Positions 16,683 through 25,934 of a stretch of DNA of 32,066 nucleotides are shown here, one piece after another. The stretch comes from Rhizobium sp. Q54. Lineage in GTDB: Bacteria > Pseudomonadota > Alphaproteobacteria > Rhizobiales > Xanthobacteraceae. Below the pieces are notes generated by a model, which was given only the letters and a program-made list of their open reading frames with translations, ran no database searches and was not told the DNA's origin. The DNA lies in the NCBI GenBank assembly GCA_945861895.1, contig CAMAWF010000030.1, positions 1-32,066 on the forward strand, given 5' to 3'. The translations under genes and the position numbers were made by a program. Numbering within the stretch: the first letter of the stretch is position 1; every line of letters starts with the position of its first letter.

Positions 16683-16707
16683 TAGGCGGGTTGTCTTGGA
16701 TTGATAG

Positions 16708-16721
16708 CCACTTTTGAGTGG
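16708..16721. promoter_or_regulatory. Dyad upstream of dioxygenase promoter
   Basis: CCACT-TTTG-AGTGG is a perfect five-base inverted repeat just upstream of the -35 element. It is placed where an activator of the dioxygenase gene could bind. The binding protein is unknown. Confidence 0.3.
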
Positions 16722-16784
16722 GGCCGCCGCCCAACCGGACCGCAACGCGCCTGCAACGAAGGCGTGGATTATCCGCCGCGGCGC

Positions 16785-16816
16785 AAAGAAAAACCGGACC
16801 CCGTGAGGGGCCCGGT
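16785..16816 (-). terminator. Rho-independent terminator of the small RNA
   Basis: On the minus strand ACCGGGCCCC and GGGGTCCGGT pair (one mismatch) around a four-base TCAC loop and run into TTTTCTTT. It ends the small RNA and isolates the dioxygenase gene from upstream transcription. Confidence 0.8.
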
Positions 16817-16921
16817 CTGAGATTGCCAATCTTGGGGTGACGGCAATCCATCTTCCAGAGGGAACAAGCTGCCGGTACCGATCGCTAATCTGGGAGGATG
16901 CGGCAATCGGCCTGACAGCAG
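16785..16921 (-). ncRNA. abcR: Probable AbcR-type (alpha-r15) trans-acting small RNA
   Basis: On the minus strand, a promoter at 16956-16928 is followed by two similar stem-loops and a terminator. Hairpin 1 (16910-16878) has CCGATTGC/GCGATCGG arms and a loop with CCTCCC. Hairpin 2 (16848-16821) has GATTGCC/GGCAATC arms and a loop with ACCCC. The CCTCCC loop can pair with Shine-Dalgarno sequences. The location next to an LsrB/VtlR-type LysR gene, then trxB and an lrp-type gene, matches my memory of abcR loci in Sinorhizobium, Agrobacterium and Brucella, where AbcR RNAs repress many ABC-transporter messages with Hfq. The length is about 137 bases. The 5' end is estimated from the promoter. Only one copy is visible, whereas many relatives have two. 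Confidence 0.7.
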
Positions 16922-16927
16922 ATTGCA

Positions 16928-16956
16928 AGTATGCGAACGCATCGGCAGGCAGGCAA
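16928..16956 (-). promoter_or_regulatory. Promoter of the small RNA
   Basis: TTGCCT (16956-16951) and CATACT (16933-16928) are separated by 17 bases on the minus strand. The start point would be near 16921, directly before hairpin 1. The region lies within 100 bases of the LysR gene's stop. Confidence 0.5.
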
Positions 16957-17019
16957 TGCAAAGTGCCGCAGGTCAGCCATGCAGACCCCGCAAGCCTTTA
17001 TCCACAAGCCGGGTTGATT

Positions 17020-17925
17020 TCAGAAATTCCAGCGCTGCGCCTTGGCGACCAGGAAGTCGCGGAACACCTGAATGCGCGCGATGGATTTCAATTCCTCCGG
17101 GTAGACAAAATAGGCGTCGAGCGCGAGCGTATCGGCCTCGCCGAAAAGTTGCACCAGGCCGCCGTTCTCCTCGACCAGATAGTCGGGCAGCATGACGATG
17201 CCGAGCCCGCGCTGGCAGGCGCGTAACATTCCGAGAACATTATTGATCGTGAGATGCGGCGCCCGCGGCCCCTTGCCGTTGCGGCCGACTTCGACGAGCC
17301 AGCGCCGGTTGGCAAAATGCGCCGGCACATTGCCGCCGAGCAGCACGATGCGGTGGCCGTCGAGTTCCTCGTGGGTGCGCGGCGTGCCGAAGCGCTTGAG
17401 ATAGTCCGGCGAGGCGTAGGCATGGAAATGCACCGAAAACAGCTTGCGCTGGATCAGGTCGGGCTGGGTGGGCTGGCGCAGGCGGATGGCGACGTCGGCC
17501 TCGCGCATGGCGAGGTCGAGCTCCTCGTCGGTCGTCAGCAGCGTGATATGGATGTCGGGATAAAGGTCGAGGAACTCGCCGAGCCGCGGCGTGAGCCAAT
17601 GCACGCCGATGCCGGGTGAGGTGGACACTTTAAGTTCGCCGTTCGGCCGCTCGCGGCTGTCGGTGAGCTGGGTGCGCGCAGCCTCCAGCTTCATGAACAC
17701 TTCGTGCGCGGCGCGGTGGAGCAACTCGCCCTGTTCCGTGAGGATGAGCCCGCGCGCATGGCGGTGGAACAGCGACACCGACAATTCGCTTTCCAGCGCC
17801 GAGACTTGCCGCGACACCGCCGATTGCGATAAGCCCAGCCGCTCGCCGGCGTGGGTGAAGCTGCCGGCCTCGGCGGCGGCATGAAAGACCTTCAGCTTGT
17901 CCCAATCCATCGAGTTGTTTGCCAT
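17020..17925 (-). CDS. LysR-family regulator, LsrB/VtlR-like
   Basis: A 301-aa transcription factor. The N-terminal winged helix-turn-helix is strongly conserved (LKVFHAAAEAGSFTHAGERLGLSQSAVSRQVSALE). The HRHARGLILTEQGELL stretch follows, then a ligand-binding domain (GVHWLTPRLGEFLDLYPDIHITLL, READVAIRLRQPTQPDLIQRKLF). It ends in FRDFLVAKAQRWNF. These features agree with rhizobial LsrB and Brucella VtlR, which control redox, envelope and virulence functions and activate abcR small RNAs. The ATG at 17925 lies five bases after the trxB stop, so the genes are coupled; an ATG at 17910 (MDWDKL) is an alternative. A probable AbcR RNA gene follows directly. Confidence 0.88.
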   Translation of the reverse strand: MANNSMDWDKLKVFHAAAEAGSFTHAGERLGLSQSAVSRQVSALESELSVSLFHRHARGLILTEQGELLHRAAHEVFMKLEAARTQLTDSRERPNGELKVSTSPGIGVHWLTPRLGEFLDLYPDIHITLLTTDEELDLAMREADVAIRLRQPTQPDLIQRKLFSVHFHAYASPDYLKRFGTPRTHEELDGHRIVLLGGNVPAHFANRRWLVEVGRNGKGPRAPHLTINNVLGMLRACQRGLGIVMLPDYLVEENGGLVQLFGEADTLALDAYFVYPEELKSIARIQVFRDFLVAKAQRWNF

Positions 17926-17930
17926 CGCCG

Positions 17931-19597
<1,667 letters not shown>

Positions 19598-19630
19598 TAA
19601 GACGAGAACGGCAGCGACGGACCGATTTTC

Positions 19631-19840
19631 TTAATTCAATTCGCTTTCCGGTATTGCCGCCAGCTTTACAAGATGCCGAAGCAGACCGAACTTGAGCGGA
19701 CGATTGCCGTGGATGGGAATTGACAGTCGCACCACGCTTCCCGTCTTGCCATAAATATGATGGCTGCCGTTGATGCGCAGAAGTGTCCAGCCATGGCGTT
19801 CGATAATGCGAGAGAATTCCCGGCCGGAAACCGCCTTCAT
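19631..19840 (-). CDS. hicA: HicA-type toxin (mRNA interferase)
   Basis: A 69-aa protein with the HicA double-stranded-RNA-binding-like fold: VSGREFSRIIERHGWTLLRINGSHHIYGK holds the catalytic histidine in GSHHIY, and VRLSIPIHGNRPLKFGLLRHLVKLAAI completes the domain. HicA toxins cleave mRNA. The ATG overlaps the stop of the antitoxin gene (ATGA), so the antitoxin is translated first. The gene converges with the lrp-type gene. Confidence 0.88.
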   Translation of the reverse strand: MKAVSGREFSRIIERHGWTLLRINGSHHIYGKTGSVVRLSIPIHGNRPLKFGLLRHLVKLAAIPESELN

Positions 19841-20040
19841 ATGGCGATTTCTAAAACGCTTTCCTTGCCATCGCGTTTCGACGTGGCAACTTCGACGGAA
19901 AGACAGCCCTCGATTGCCTCATGAAGATTTTTCATGAGTTCTTCCATGGTCTCACCCTGAGTAGAGCATCCGGGAATAGCCGGCACTTCAGCCCAGAACC
20001 CGCCTTCCTCCGCCTCGTGCACAACGACCTTGATCTTCAT
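19837..20040 (-). CDS. hicB: HicB-type antitoxin (short form)
   Basis: A 67-aa protein with the HicB core: KVVVHEAEEGGFWAEVPAIPGCSTQGETMEELMKNLHEAIEGCL (by its ends). It partners the HicA toxin encoded next. It ends soon after the core (SVLEIAI) and lacks the C-terminal helix-turn-helix or ribbon-helix-helix that lets longer HicB proteins repress their own promoter. The ATG at 20040 is only 17 bases after the greA stop, so the pair is probably read from the greA transcript. Confidence 0.85.
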   Translation of the reverse strand: MKIKVVVHEAEEGGFWAEVPAIPGCSTQGETMEELMKNLHEAIEGCLSVEVATSKRDGKESVLEIAI

Positions 20041-20057
20041 GGAATTTCTTTCGGCGG

Positions 20058-20531
20058 CTACCGCCACTCCACCTTCTTGACTTCGTAAGCCTTGGCGCCG
20101 CCGGGGGTGACGACTTCGACATTGGCGCCCTTGGCTTTGCCGATCAGCGCGCGCGCCAGCGGCGAGGTGATGGAAATCTTGCCGGCCTTGGCGTCGGCTT
20201 CCGGCTCGCCGACGATCTGCCACACCCGTTTTTCGTCGGTGTCCTCGTCGATCAGCGTCACGGTCGCGCCGAATTTGATGCTGTCGCCGGAAAGCTTCGA
20301 GACGTCGATCACGTCGGCGCGCGCGAGCTTGTCTTCGAGTTCCGCGATGCGGCCCTCGTTGTGCGATTGCTGCTCCTTGGCGGCGTGATACTCGGCATTC
20401 TCCGACAGATCGCCGTGCGTGCGCGCATCGGTGATCTGCTGGATGATCCGGGGCCGTTCGACCGACTGGCAATGCTTGAGCTCTTTTTCGAGCGCGGCAT
20501 AGCCTGCGGCAGTCATCGGAATCTTTTCCAT
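20058..20531 (-). CDS. greA: Transcription elongation factor GreA
   Basis: A 157-aa factor that rescues backtracked RNA polymerase by stimulating transcript cleavage. The N-terminal coiled coil carries [20 protein letters not shown] with the acidic tip residues. The C-terminal FKBP-like domain runs from [17 protein letters not shown] through [22 protein letters not shown] to [10 protein letters not shown]. It opens with [18 protein letters not shown], the usual start. It lies downstream of carB on the same strand and immediately before hicBA. Confidence 0.96.
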   Translation of the reverse strand: MEKIPMTAAGYAALEKELKHCQSVERPRIIQQITDARTHGDLSENAEYHAAKEQQSHNEGRIAELEDKLARADVIDVSKLSGDSIKFGATVTLIDEDTDEKRVWQIVGEPEADAKAGKISITSPLARALIGKAKGANVEVVTPGGAKAYEVKKVEWR

Positions 20532-20716
20532 CTTCGCCTCACGCCTTCTGACTTCCCATCGATTCGTAATTCGACTCCGGCGACGAGGACGTTCACCGGA
20601 GTCCCACTACGAAGGCCGGGAAAAAAGTCTTGTTCGCGGCCGGCTTGGCCTGCACCGCGATCTACAAACTCCCGGCCGAACTCGCGCCATTATGGGCCGG
20701 CCGGCAGGTTTTTCCC
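20532..20716. other. Intergenic region between carB and greA
   Basis: A gap of 185 bases with GC-rich inverted segments (GCCGGCCGGC near 20700) and a T-run on the minus strand near 20620-20628. I see no clean terminator stem, promoter or short gene. Confidence 0.3.
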
Positions 20717-23700
20717 TCAGGACCGGCCGTTGAAATAACTTTGCAGCGTACGCACCTCAAGGTCGCCCCCGAGATAGGCCTTGATGCCCTGTGCCGCCGC
20801 AACGGCGCCTGAAAGAGTGGTGTAGTACGGCACTTTATGCAAGAGGGCGGCTTGGCGCAGTGACTTGGAATCGCGCAGCGCCTGGGCGCCCTCGGTGGTG
20901 TTGAAAACCAGCTGAACTTGGCCGTTTTTGATGGCGTCCTCGATGTGGGGGCGGCCTTCCAGCACCTTATTGATCTTGGCGGCTTCCACCCCCTGTCCGG
21001 CGAGGAAACGCTGGGTGCCGGACGTGGCGATGATCCGGAACCCGAGCGTGCCGAGCAGCCTCATCGAATCCACGATGCGCGGCTTGTCGGCCTCGCGCAC
21101 CGAGACGAACACGGTGCCGCTGCGCGGCAGACTTGTGCCGCCGCCGATCTGGCTCTTGGCAAAGGCGATCTCGAACGAACGGTCGATGCCCATCACTTCG
21201 CCGGTGGATTTCATCTCCGGGCCGAGCACGGTGTCGACGCCGGGGAAGCGGGCGAACGGGAACACCGCCTCCTTCACCGCCTTATGGGTGAAGCGCGCAG
21301 ACGCAAGCTTGAAGCTCGCCAGGCTCTCGCCCGCCATGATGCGCGCCGCGATCTTGGCGACCGGAATGCCGATCACCTTGGCGACGAACGGCACCGTGCG
21401 CGAGGCGCGCGGATTGACCTCGAGTACGTAAATGTCGCCGTCCTTGATGGCATATTGCGCGTTCATCAGTCCGCCGACCTCGAGCGCAAGCGCCAGCGCG
21501 CGAGTCTGCCGCTCCAGTTCGGCGAGCGTCTTGCGGTCGAGCGAATGCGGCGGCAGCGCGCAGGCGCTGTCGCCGGAATGAAGTCCGGCCTCCTCGATAT
21601 GCTCCATGATGCCGGCGATGTAGGTGTCCTTGCCGTCCGCGATGCAATCGACGTCCACTTCGGTGGCGTCGGAGAGATAACGGTCGATCAGCAGCGGGCT
21701 TCTTTTCGACACCACAAGTTCCGATGGCCGGTCGAGGTCGGCGGCGAGCCGCGCGACGTAGCGGTCGAGCTGCGCGCTGTCGCGCACGATCTCCATGGCG
21801 CGGCCGCCGAGCACGTAGGAAGGCCGGATCACGACCGGATAGCCGATTTCGTCGGCGATGGCGCGCGCGGCGCCGGGCGAGGTGGCGATGCCGTTTTGCG
21901 GTTGCCGCAGCTTGAGCTTGTCGAGCAGCTTTTTGAAGCGGTCGCGGTCCTCGGCGAGGTCGATCATGTCGGGCGAGGTGCCGAGGATCGGGACTTTCGC
22001 CCGCTCCAGCGCTTCCGCCAGCTTGAGCGGCGTCTGGCCGCCGAACTGCACGATGACGCCGTGCAGCGTGCCGTTGCTGCGCTCGGTGTCGATGATCTCG
22101 ATCACGTCCTCGGCGGTGAGCGGCTCGAAATAGAGGCGATCCGAGGTGTCGTAATCGGTCGACACCGTTTCCGGATTGCAGTTGATCATGATGGTCTCGT
22201 AGCCGGCATCCTTGAGCGCGAAGCAGGCATGACAGCAGCAATAATCGAACTCGATGCCCTGGCCGATGCGGTTCGGCCCGCCGCCGAGAATGACAATCTT
22301 CTTCTTGTCCGAAGGCGCGGCCTCGTTGGCGGGCTGCCCGTTAAACGGCGCCGCGTAGGTCGAATACATGTAAGCCGTAGGCGAGGCGAATTCGGCGGCG
22401 CAGGTGTCGATGCGCTTGAACACCGGGCGTACGTTGAGCGCGCGGCGTTGTTTCGTCACCGTCTCGGCAGGAGTTGCCGTGAGTTTTCCGAGCCGTGCAT
22501 CGGAAAAACCGAGCGCCTTGAGCCGGCGGAAGGCGCCCGCCGTCGTCGGCAGGCCCTTCGCCTTGATCTCGGCCTCCATGGCGACAATTCCGCGGATCTC
22601 GGCCAGAAACCACGGATCGATCCGGCAGGAGGCGTGCACCAGCTCGTCGCTGGCGCCGAGCCGCATCGCCTGCGCGACCTTCAACAGCCGCTCCGGCGTC
22701 GGCGTGCCGAGCGCGGCGCGGATCGCATTCTTGTTGTCGGCATCCTCGATGCTGCGGTTGGCGTCGAAGCCGTCGATGACGATCTCGTCGAGCCCGGTGA
22801 GGCCGGTCTCCAGCGAGCGCAGCGCTTTTTGCAGGCTCTCCTTGAAGGTGCGGCCGATCGCCATCGCCTCGCCGACCGACTTCATCGACGTGGTCAGCAC
22901 GTTGAAATGCGGGTCGTTGGAGGTGAATTTCTCGAACGCGAAACGCGGAATTTTGGTGACGACGTAATCGATGGTCGGCTCGAACGCGGCGGGCGTCGCG
23001 CCGCCGGTGATGTCGTTGGCGATTTCATCGAGCGTGTAGCCGACCGCGAGCTTGGCCGCGACCTTGGCGATGGGAAAGCCGGTCGCCTTGGAGGCCAAGG
23101 CCGACGAGCGCGAGACGCGCGGATTCATTTCGATGATGATGAGGCGCCCGTCGGCGGGATTGACCGCGAATTGCACGTTGGAGCCGCCGGTCTCCACGCC
23201 TATTTCGCGCAGCACCGCGATCGAGGCGTCGCGCATGATCTGGTATTCCTTGTCGGTGAGCGTGAGTGCCGGCGCGATGGTGATGGAATCGCCGGTATGC
23301 ACGCCCATCGGATCGAGATTTTCGATCGAGCAGATGATGATGCAGTTGTCGTTCTTGTCGCGAACGACCTCCATCTCGTATTCCTTCCAGCCGATCACGC
23401 TCTCTTCGATCAGCACCTCGTTGGTCGGCGAGGCGTCGATGCCGCGCTCGACGATCTCGATGAACTCCGCTTTGTTGTAGGCGATGCCGCCGCCGAGGCC
23501 GCCGAGCGTGAATGACGGGCGGATGATCGTCGGCAGGCCGATGTCGTCGAGCGCATGCAGCGCGTCCGGCAGCGTCTTGACGTGGTGCGAGCGCGGCGTC
23601 TCCAGCCCGATCTTCTTCATCGCCTCGCGGAACAGCTCGCGGTTCTCGGCCTTGTCGATGGCGTCGGCGGTGGCGCCGATCATCTGCACGTCGAACTTTT

Positions 23701-24040
23701 CCAGCACGCCCATTTTGCGCAACGACAGCGCGCAATTGAGCGCCGTCTGCCCGCCCAGGGTGGGGAGCAGCGCGAAGCCGCCGGGCAATACGTGGCGTTC
23801 CTTTTCGATGATCTTGGCGACGATCTCCGGCGTGATCGGCTCGATGTAGGTGGCATCGGCGAGATCGGGGTCGGTCATGATCGTCGCCGGGTTGGAATTC
23901 ACCAGCACGATCCGGTAGCCCTCGTCCTTGAGCGCCTTGCAGGCTTGCGTGCCGGAATAGTCGAACTCGCAGGCCTGCCCGATGACGATCGGGCCGGCGC
24001 CGATGATCAGGATCGATGCGATGTCGGTGCGTTTTGGCAT
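20717..24040 (-). CDS. carB: Carbamoyl-phosphate synthase large subunit
   Basis: A 1107-aa subunit that makes carbamoyl phosphate from bicarbonate, ammonia (from CarA) and two ATP, for pyrimidine and arginine synthesis. Two homologous ATP-grasp halves are present. The first opens at [21 protein letters not shown] and includes [11 protein letters not shown] and [18 protein letters not shown]. The second opens at [20 protein letters not shown] and includes [13 protein letters not shown] and [17 protein letters not shown]-terminal allosteric MGS-like domain contains [11 protein letters not shown] and [11 protein letters not shown]. The ATG at 24040 gives the standard [14 protein letters not shown] start. 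A terminator 60 bases upstream separates it from the genes on the carA side. Confidence 0.97.
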   Translation of the reverse strand: MPKRTDIASILIIGAGPIVIGQACEFDYSGTQACKALKDEGYRIVLVNSNPATIMTDPDLADATYIEPITPEIVAKIIEKERHVLPGGFALLPTLGGQTALNCALSLRKMGVLEKFDVQMIGATADAIDKAENRELFREAMKKIGLETPRSHHVKTLPDALHALDDIGLPTIIRPSFTLGGLGGGIAYNKAEFIEIVERGIDASPTNEVLIEESVIGWKEYEMEVVRDKNDNCIIICSIENLDPMGVHTGDSITIAPALTLTDKEYQIMRDASIAVLREIGVETGGSNVQFAVNPADGRLIIIEMNPRVSRSSALASKATGFPIAKVAAKLAVGYTLDEIANDITGGATPAAFEPTIDYVVTKIPRFAFEKFTSNDPHFNVLTTSMKSVGEAMAIGRTFKESLQKALRSLETGLTGLDEIVIDGFDANRSIEDADNKNAIRAALGTPTPERLLKVAQAMRLGASDELVHASCRIDPWFLAEIRGIVAMEAEIKAKGLPTTAGAFRRLKALGFSDARLGKLTATPAETVTKQRRALNVRPVFKRIDTCAAEFASPTAYMYSTYAAPFNGQPANEAAPSDKKKIVILGGGPNRIGQGIEFDYCCCHACFALKDAGYETIMINCNPETVSTDYDTSDRLYFEPLTAEDVIEIIDTERSNGTLHGVIVQFGGQTPLKLAEALERAKVPILGTSPDMIDLAEDRDRFKKLLDKLKLRQPQNGIATSPGAARAIADEIGYPVVIRPSYVLGGRAMEIVRDSAQLDRYVARLAADLDRPSELVVSKRSPLLIDRYLSDATEVDVDCIADGKDTYIAGIMEHIEEAGLHSGDSACALPPHSLDRKTLAELERQTRALALALEVGGLMNAQYAIKDGDIYVLEVNPRASRTVPFVAKVIGIPVAKIAARIMAGESLASFKLASARFTHKAVKEAVFPFARFPGVDTVLGPEMKSTGEVMGIDRSFEIAFAKSQIGGGTSLPRSGTVFVSVREADKPRIVDSMRLLGTLGFRIIATSGTQRFLAGQGVEAAKINKVLEGRPHIEDAIKNGQVQLVFNTTEGAQALRDSKSLRQAALLHKVPYYTTLSGAVAAAQGIKAYLGGDLEVRTLQSYFNGRS

Positions 24041-24099
24041 CGGCTCAAGCTAATTCCTTCTGCCCTTTTCGGGAGAGGAGCACGGGACGTCGTGGGCAC

Positions 24100-24127
24100 A
24101 AAAAAAGGGCGCGCTTATCGCGCGTCC
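24100..24127 (-). terminator. Rho-independent terminator upstream of carB
   Basis: On the minus strand GGACGCGC and GCGCGCCC pair (one mismatch) around GATAA and run into TTTTTTT. It ends transcripts from the methyltransferase and tRNA-Cys region before carB, so carB needs a promoter in the last 60 bases before its start. Confidence 0.75.
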
Positions 24128-24141
24128 TCGGGGCCGGCGCA

Positions 24142-24191
24142 AAAGCGCGGTCAGCAAAAGTGGAAACCGGTTTTGCGTCCGACCGCGCTTT
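24142..24191. repeat. Palindromic dispersed-repeat element
   Basis: Perfect 11-base arms AAAGCGCGGTC/GACCGCGCTTT enclose an inner GCAAAA/TTTTGC pair and the phrase AAGTGGAAACCGGTTTTGCG. That inner phrase is, from memory, the core of a very common intergenic repeat in Hyphomicrobiales (RIME/RPE-like). Only one copy is in the window. Confidence 0.55.
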
Positions 24192-24269
24192 CAGGCTCAA
24201 ACAACAAAAGCCGCGCGCGCGAGCGGTCTTTAGACCAGATTCGACCGGGGGGGAAGGGCGCGGCTGCTT

Positions 24270-24350
24270 ATCCGGTGGACGAAAGAACGCCGCGCCCGTC
24301 TTCGCCCTATGGGCTACGACGGGCAACCTTCGCGGAGCTAAGGGTGGCTT
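24270..24350. repeat. Second repeat-like segment (CGTCTTCGCCCTATGGGCTA)
   Basis: The phrase around 24298-24330, with CGTC and GACG flanking GCCCTATGGGC, forms a hairpin and resembles repeats I associate with Bradyrhizobium-like intergenic DNA. It carries no open frame of note. The assignment is from memory. Confidence 0.35.
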
Positions 24351-24351
24351 G

Positions 24352-24382
24352 CCAACCGAAGCGGCGAAGCCGCGAAGGTTGG
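24352..24382 (-). repeat. Hairpin adjoining the 3' end of tRNA-Cys
   Basis: CCAACC and GGTTGG arms with an inner CGGC/GCCG pair form a strong hairpin that begins inside the CCA end of the tRNA on the minus strand. It may act in 3' processing or as a U-less terminator; neither is shown. Confidence 0.4.
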
Positions 24383-24454
24383 AGGCCCGGCCTGGAATTG
24401 AACCAGGGTCGAGAACCTTGCACGGCCTCTGCGTAAGCACTCCGCCACCGGGCC
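24380..24454 (-). tRNA. tRNA-Cys (GCA), irregular, possibly a pseudo-tRNA
   Basis: On the minus strand a perfect seven-pair acceptor stem GGCCCGG/CCGGGCC, discriminator T73 (the cysteine identity base), encoded CCA, and T-arm CCTGG-TTCAATT-CCAGG define a tRNA. The D-arm is GCG-GAGTGCTTA-CGC. The anticodon arm is one base longer than standard: a loop GTGCAAG with anticodon GCA is closed by GAGGCC/GTTCTC, which has a C-T mismatch and a G-T pair. The D-loop has GC where GG (G18-G19) is expected, so the G19-C56 contact is lost. It is either a decayed copy or an unusual functional variant. Confidence 0.7.
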
Positions 24455-24558
24455 GGGCGCGAAGCTACGCTCCGGCCATTGAGGCAAGGTTACCAAACAG
24501 CCTTGACGCAACGTTACCTTTGACGCGCGGCGGACGTGGAATGCGAGGCCGGCGAAGC

Positions 24559-25254
24559 TTACTTGACGCGGGCGAGAAACGTCATGCGCGCCTGGTTGTG
24601 GCCGATATTGCGCTCCGCGCGTTGCGCGGTGAAGCCGGCGGCTGCGAGCTTCCCGATCATGGCCGGCGCGGTGTAATGCGAAAGCCCGATGGCTTTGCGA
24701 AGACGCAGATAGTCCGACGCCACGATCCGCAGCAACCCGAGGATGGCGGCGCCGAAAAAGCCGTTGGCGGCGCCGAAGCGCAGCAGCGCCATCGCTGCGA
24801 AAAGCGACGCAAATCGCGCGGGCACCACATCGCCGATCGCCAGCAGCCCGTCCGGCTTGAGCAGGTGGCGGAACATGGCGAGCAAGCCTTCGAGTTCCGC
24901 CACCGCGAGGTATTGCGAGACCGAATGCATGACAATGAAATCGAACGAGCCGGGCGCGAGCGCCGCCACCTGCTCCGGCGTCATCACCTTGATCTTGGCG
25001 TTATCGGCGAAACGCTGCGTGAGCGCGGCGCGCACGTTGGGCGCGGCTTCCGCGAGAACGAGAGAGCCGCATTTGGCGGCGATGCGGTCGGCATAGCTCG
25101 CCTCGCCGGAGCCGTAGTCGAGCACGCGCGCGGCGGGCGAGGGGATGTGCGCACGGATGTCCTCGGCGATCCTGGCGTAGTGCACGTCGCGATGACGCGC
25201 GTTGACGTAGATGACCGAATGCTTGAAATCGTAGAATGAAACCCAGTCGCTCAT
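24559..25254 (-). CDS. Class I SAM-dependent methyltransferase
   Basis: A 231-aa Rossmann-fold methyltransferase. Motif I is ARVLDYGSGEASYADRIA near residue 45 (glycine-rich AdoMet loop). An acidic end of strand 2 follows (LVLAEAAPNVR), motif IV is FDFIVMHSVSQYL, and motif V is HLLKPDGLLAIGDVVPARF. The substrate cannot be deduced. The C-terminal half has a hydrophobic patch (LFAAMALLRFGAANGFFGAAILGLL) that may contact membranes or a lipid substrate. I chose the ATG at 25254 (MSDWVSFYDF); a GTG at 25266 is possible. It sits between higBA and the irregular tRNA-Cys on the same strand. Confidence 0.75.
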   Translation of the reverse strand: MSDWVSFYDFKHSVIYVNARHRDVHYARIAEDIRAHIPSPAARVLDYGSGEASYADRIAAKCGSLVLAEAAPNVRAALTQRFADNAKIKVMTPEQVAALAPGSFDFIVMHSVSQYLAVAELEGLLAMFRHLLKPDGLLAIGDVVPARFASLFAAMALLRFGAANGFFGAAILGLLRIVASDYLRLRKAIGLSHYTAPAMIGKLAAAGFTAQRAERNIGHNQARMTFLARVK

Positions 25255-25278
25255 CGGCGTTGTCACAATCTAAAAAAT

Positions 25279-25596
25279 CTACGCGACGCGCAGGCGGCGT
25301 TCCGATGCGGGTTTGCGCAAACGGCGGACCGCCGTCTTCTTCAAGCGCTGCTTGGCGCGGCGCAAATCATAGGCCGCCTGCAGACGCAACCACATGTCGG
25401 CCGGAGGATTGGTAAAGGCGCGCTCCAGCCGGACCGCAATGTCCGGCGTGATCGGCGACTTGCCATTGATGATTTCCGACAAGGTCTTGCGGCTGATGCC
25501 CAGCGCCTTGGCGGTCTCGGTCACGGTCAGGCCGAGCGGAATGAGGACGTCTTCCTTGAGGCCCTCGCCGGGATGGGATGGATCGAGCATCGGCAT
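25279..25596 (-). CDS. higA: HigA-type antitoxin
   Basis: A 105-aa antitoxin. It opens with the family's HPGEGLKEDVLIPLGLTVTETA phrase and has an Xre-type helix-turn-helix (AKALGISRKTLSEIINGKSPITPDIAVRLERAF, by its ends). The WLRLQAAYDLRRA helix follows, then a basic tail. It neutralises the HigB toxin encoded just upstream and normally represses the shared promoter. The ATG at 25596 lies nine bases after the toxin stop. Toxin-first order is usual for higBA. Confidence 0.92.
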   Translation of the reverse strand: MPMLDPSHPGEGLKEDVLIPLGLTVTETAKALGISRKTLSEIINGKSPITPDIAVRLERAFTNPPADMWLRLQAAYDLRRAKQRLKKTAVRRLRKPASERRLRVA

Positions 25597-25605
25597 GACT
25601 TCACC

Positions 25606-25884
25606 TCAGTGATAATCGATCAGATCGACGTCGAAAACGTGGCCATCCTCGAAGCGAAAAACGATGCGCCAATTCCCGGATATGGAAACACTCCAGAAAC
25701 CGCTCAGGTTCCCGGTCAGCGGGTGCAGCCGCAGCCCTGGGAAATCCATATCGCGCGGCATCCGCGCCATGTTCAGATAACCGAGAATACGAGCGATCTT
25801 GTTACGGCGCGCCGCATGAATTCGCGAGGCATCCCCGCGTTCGTGCAGCAGTCTCAGTCCCCGGTGCCGGAAACTGCGGATCAT
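25606..25884 (-). CDS. higB: HigB-type toxin (RelE/ParE superfamily)
   Basis: A 92-aa ribosome-dependent mRNA interferase. It has the family opening MIRSFRHRGLRLLHERGD, the middle motif DMDFPGLRLHPLTGNLSGFWSVSISGNWRIVF (by its ends) with the active-site arginine region, and the end VFDVDLIDYH. It is the first gene of the pair. It begins 51 bases from the end of carA on the same strand, with an inverted repeat between them. Confidence 0.92.
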   Translation of the reverse strand: MIRSFRHRGLRLLHERGDASRIHAARRNKIARILGYLNMARMPRDMDFPGLRLHPLTGNLSGFWSVSISGNWRIVFRFEDGHVFDVDLIDYH

Positions 25885-25892
25885 GCTGTACG

Positions 25893-25909
25893 ATAGGCTG
25901 TAACCCTAT
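25893..25909 (-). promoter_or_regulatory. Candidate HigA operator
   Basis: ATAGG-N7-CCTAT is a perfect inverted repeat 9 bases before the higB start. It overlaps a TACAG direct repeat (TTACAG...GTACAG). HigA proteins bind inverted repeats in their own promoters, so this is the likely autoregulatory site. Confidence 0.4.
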
Positions 25910-25934
25910 GGGTGTCAACGCGGAAGTGGACCGT

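Noticed and set aside
16611-16961. N-terminal extension of the dioxygenase frame up to 16961
   Set aside because: The extension runs through a promoter, a terminator and the small RNA hairpins, and the ATG at 16610 has a strong ribosome site and matches the family start.
16876-16982. Small minus-strand frame of about 31 codons starting ATGGCTGACC
   Set aside because: It overlaps the small RNA promoter and hairpin 1 and is cysteine-rich without a family match. The RNA signals explain the region better.
20630-20812. Small plus-strand frame between greA and carB
   Set aside because: It runs into the 3' end of carB in antisense, has no ribosome site, and shows no conserved motif.
20918-23515. 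Long plus-strand open frame (865 aa) opposite carB
   Set aside because: It is an antisense shadow of carB caused by high GC at third positions. The product is R/D/G/H-rich with no family motif, and carB is unambiguous.
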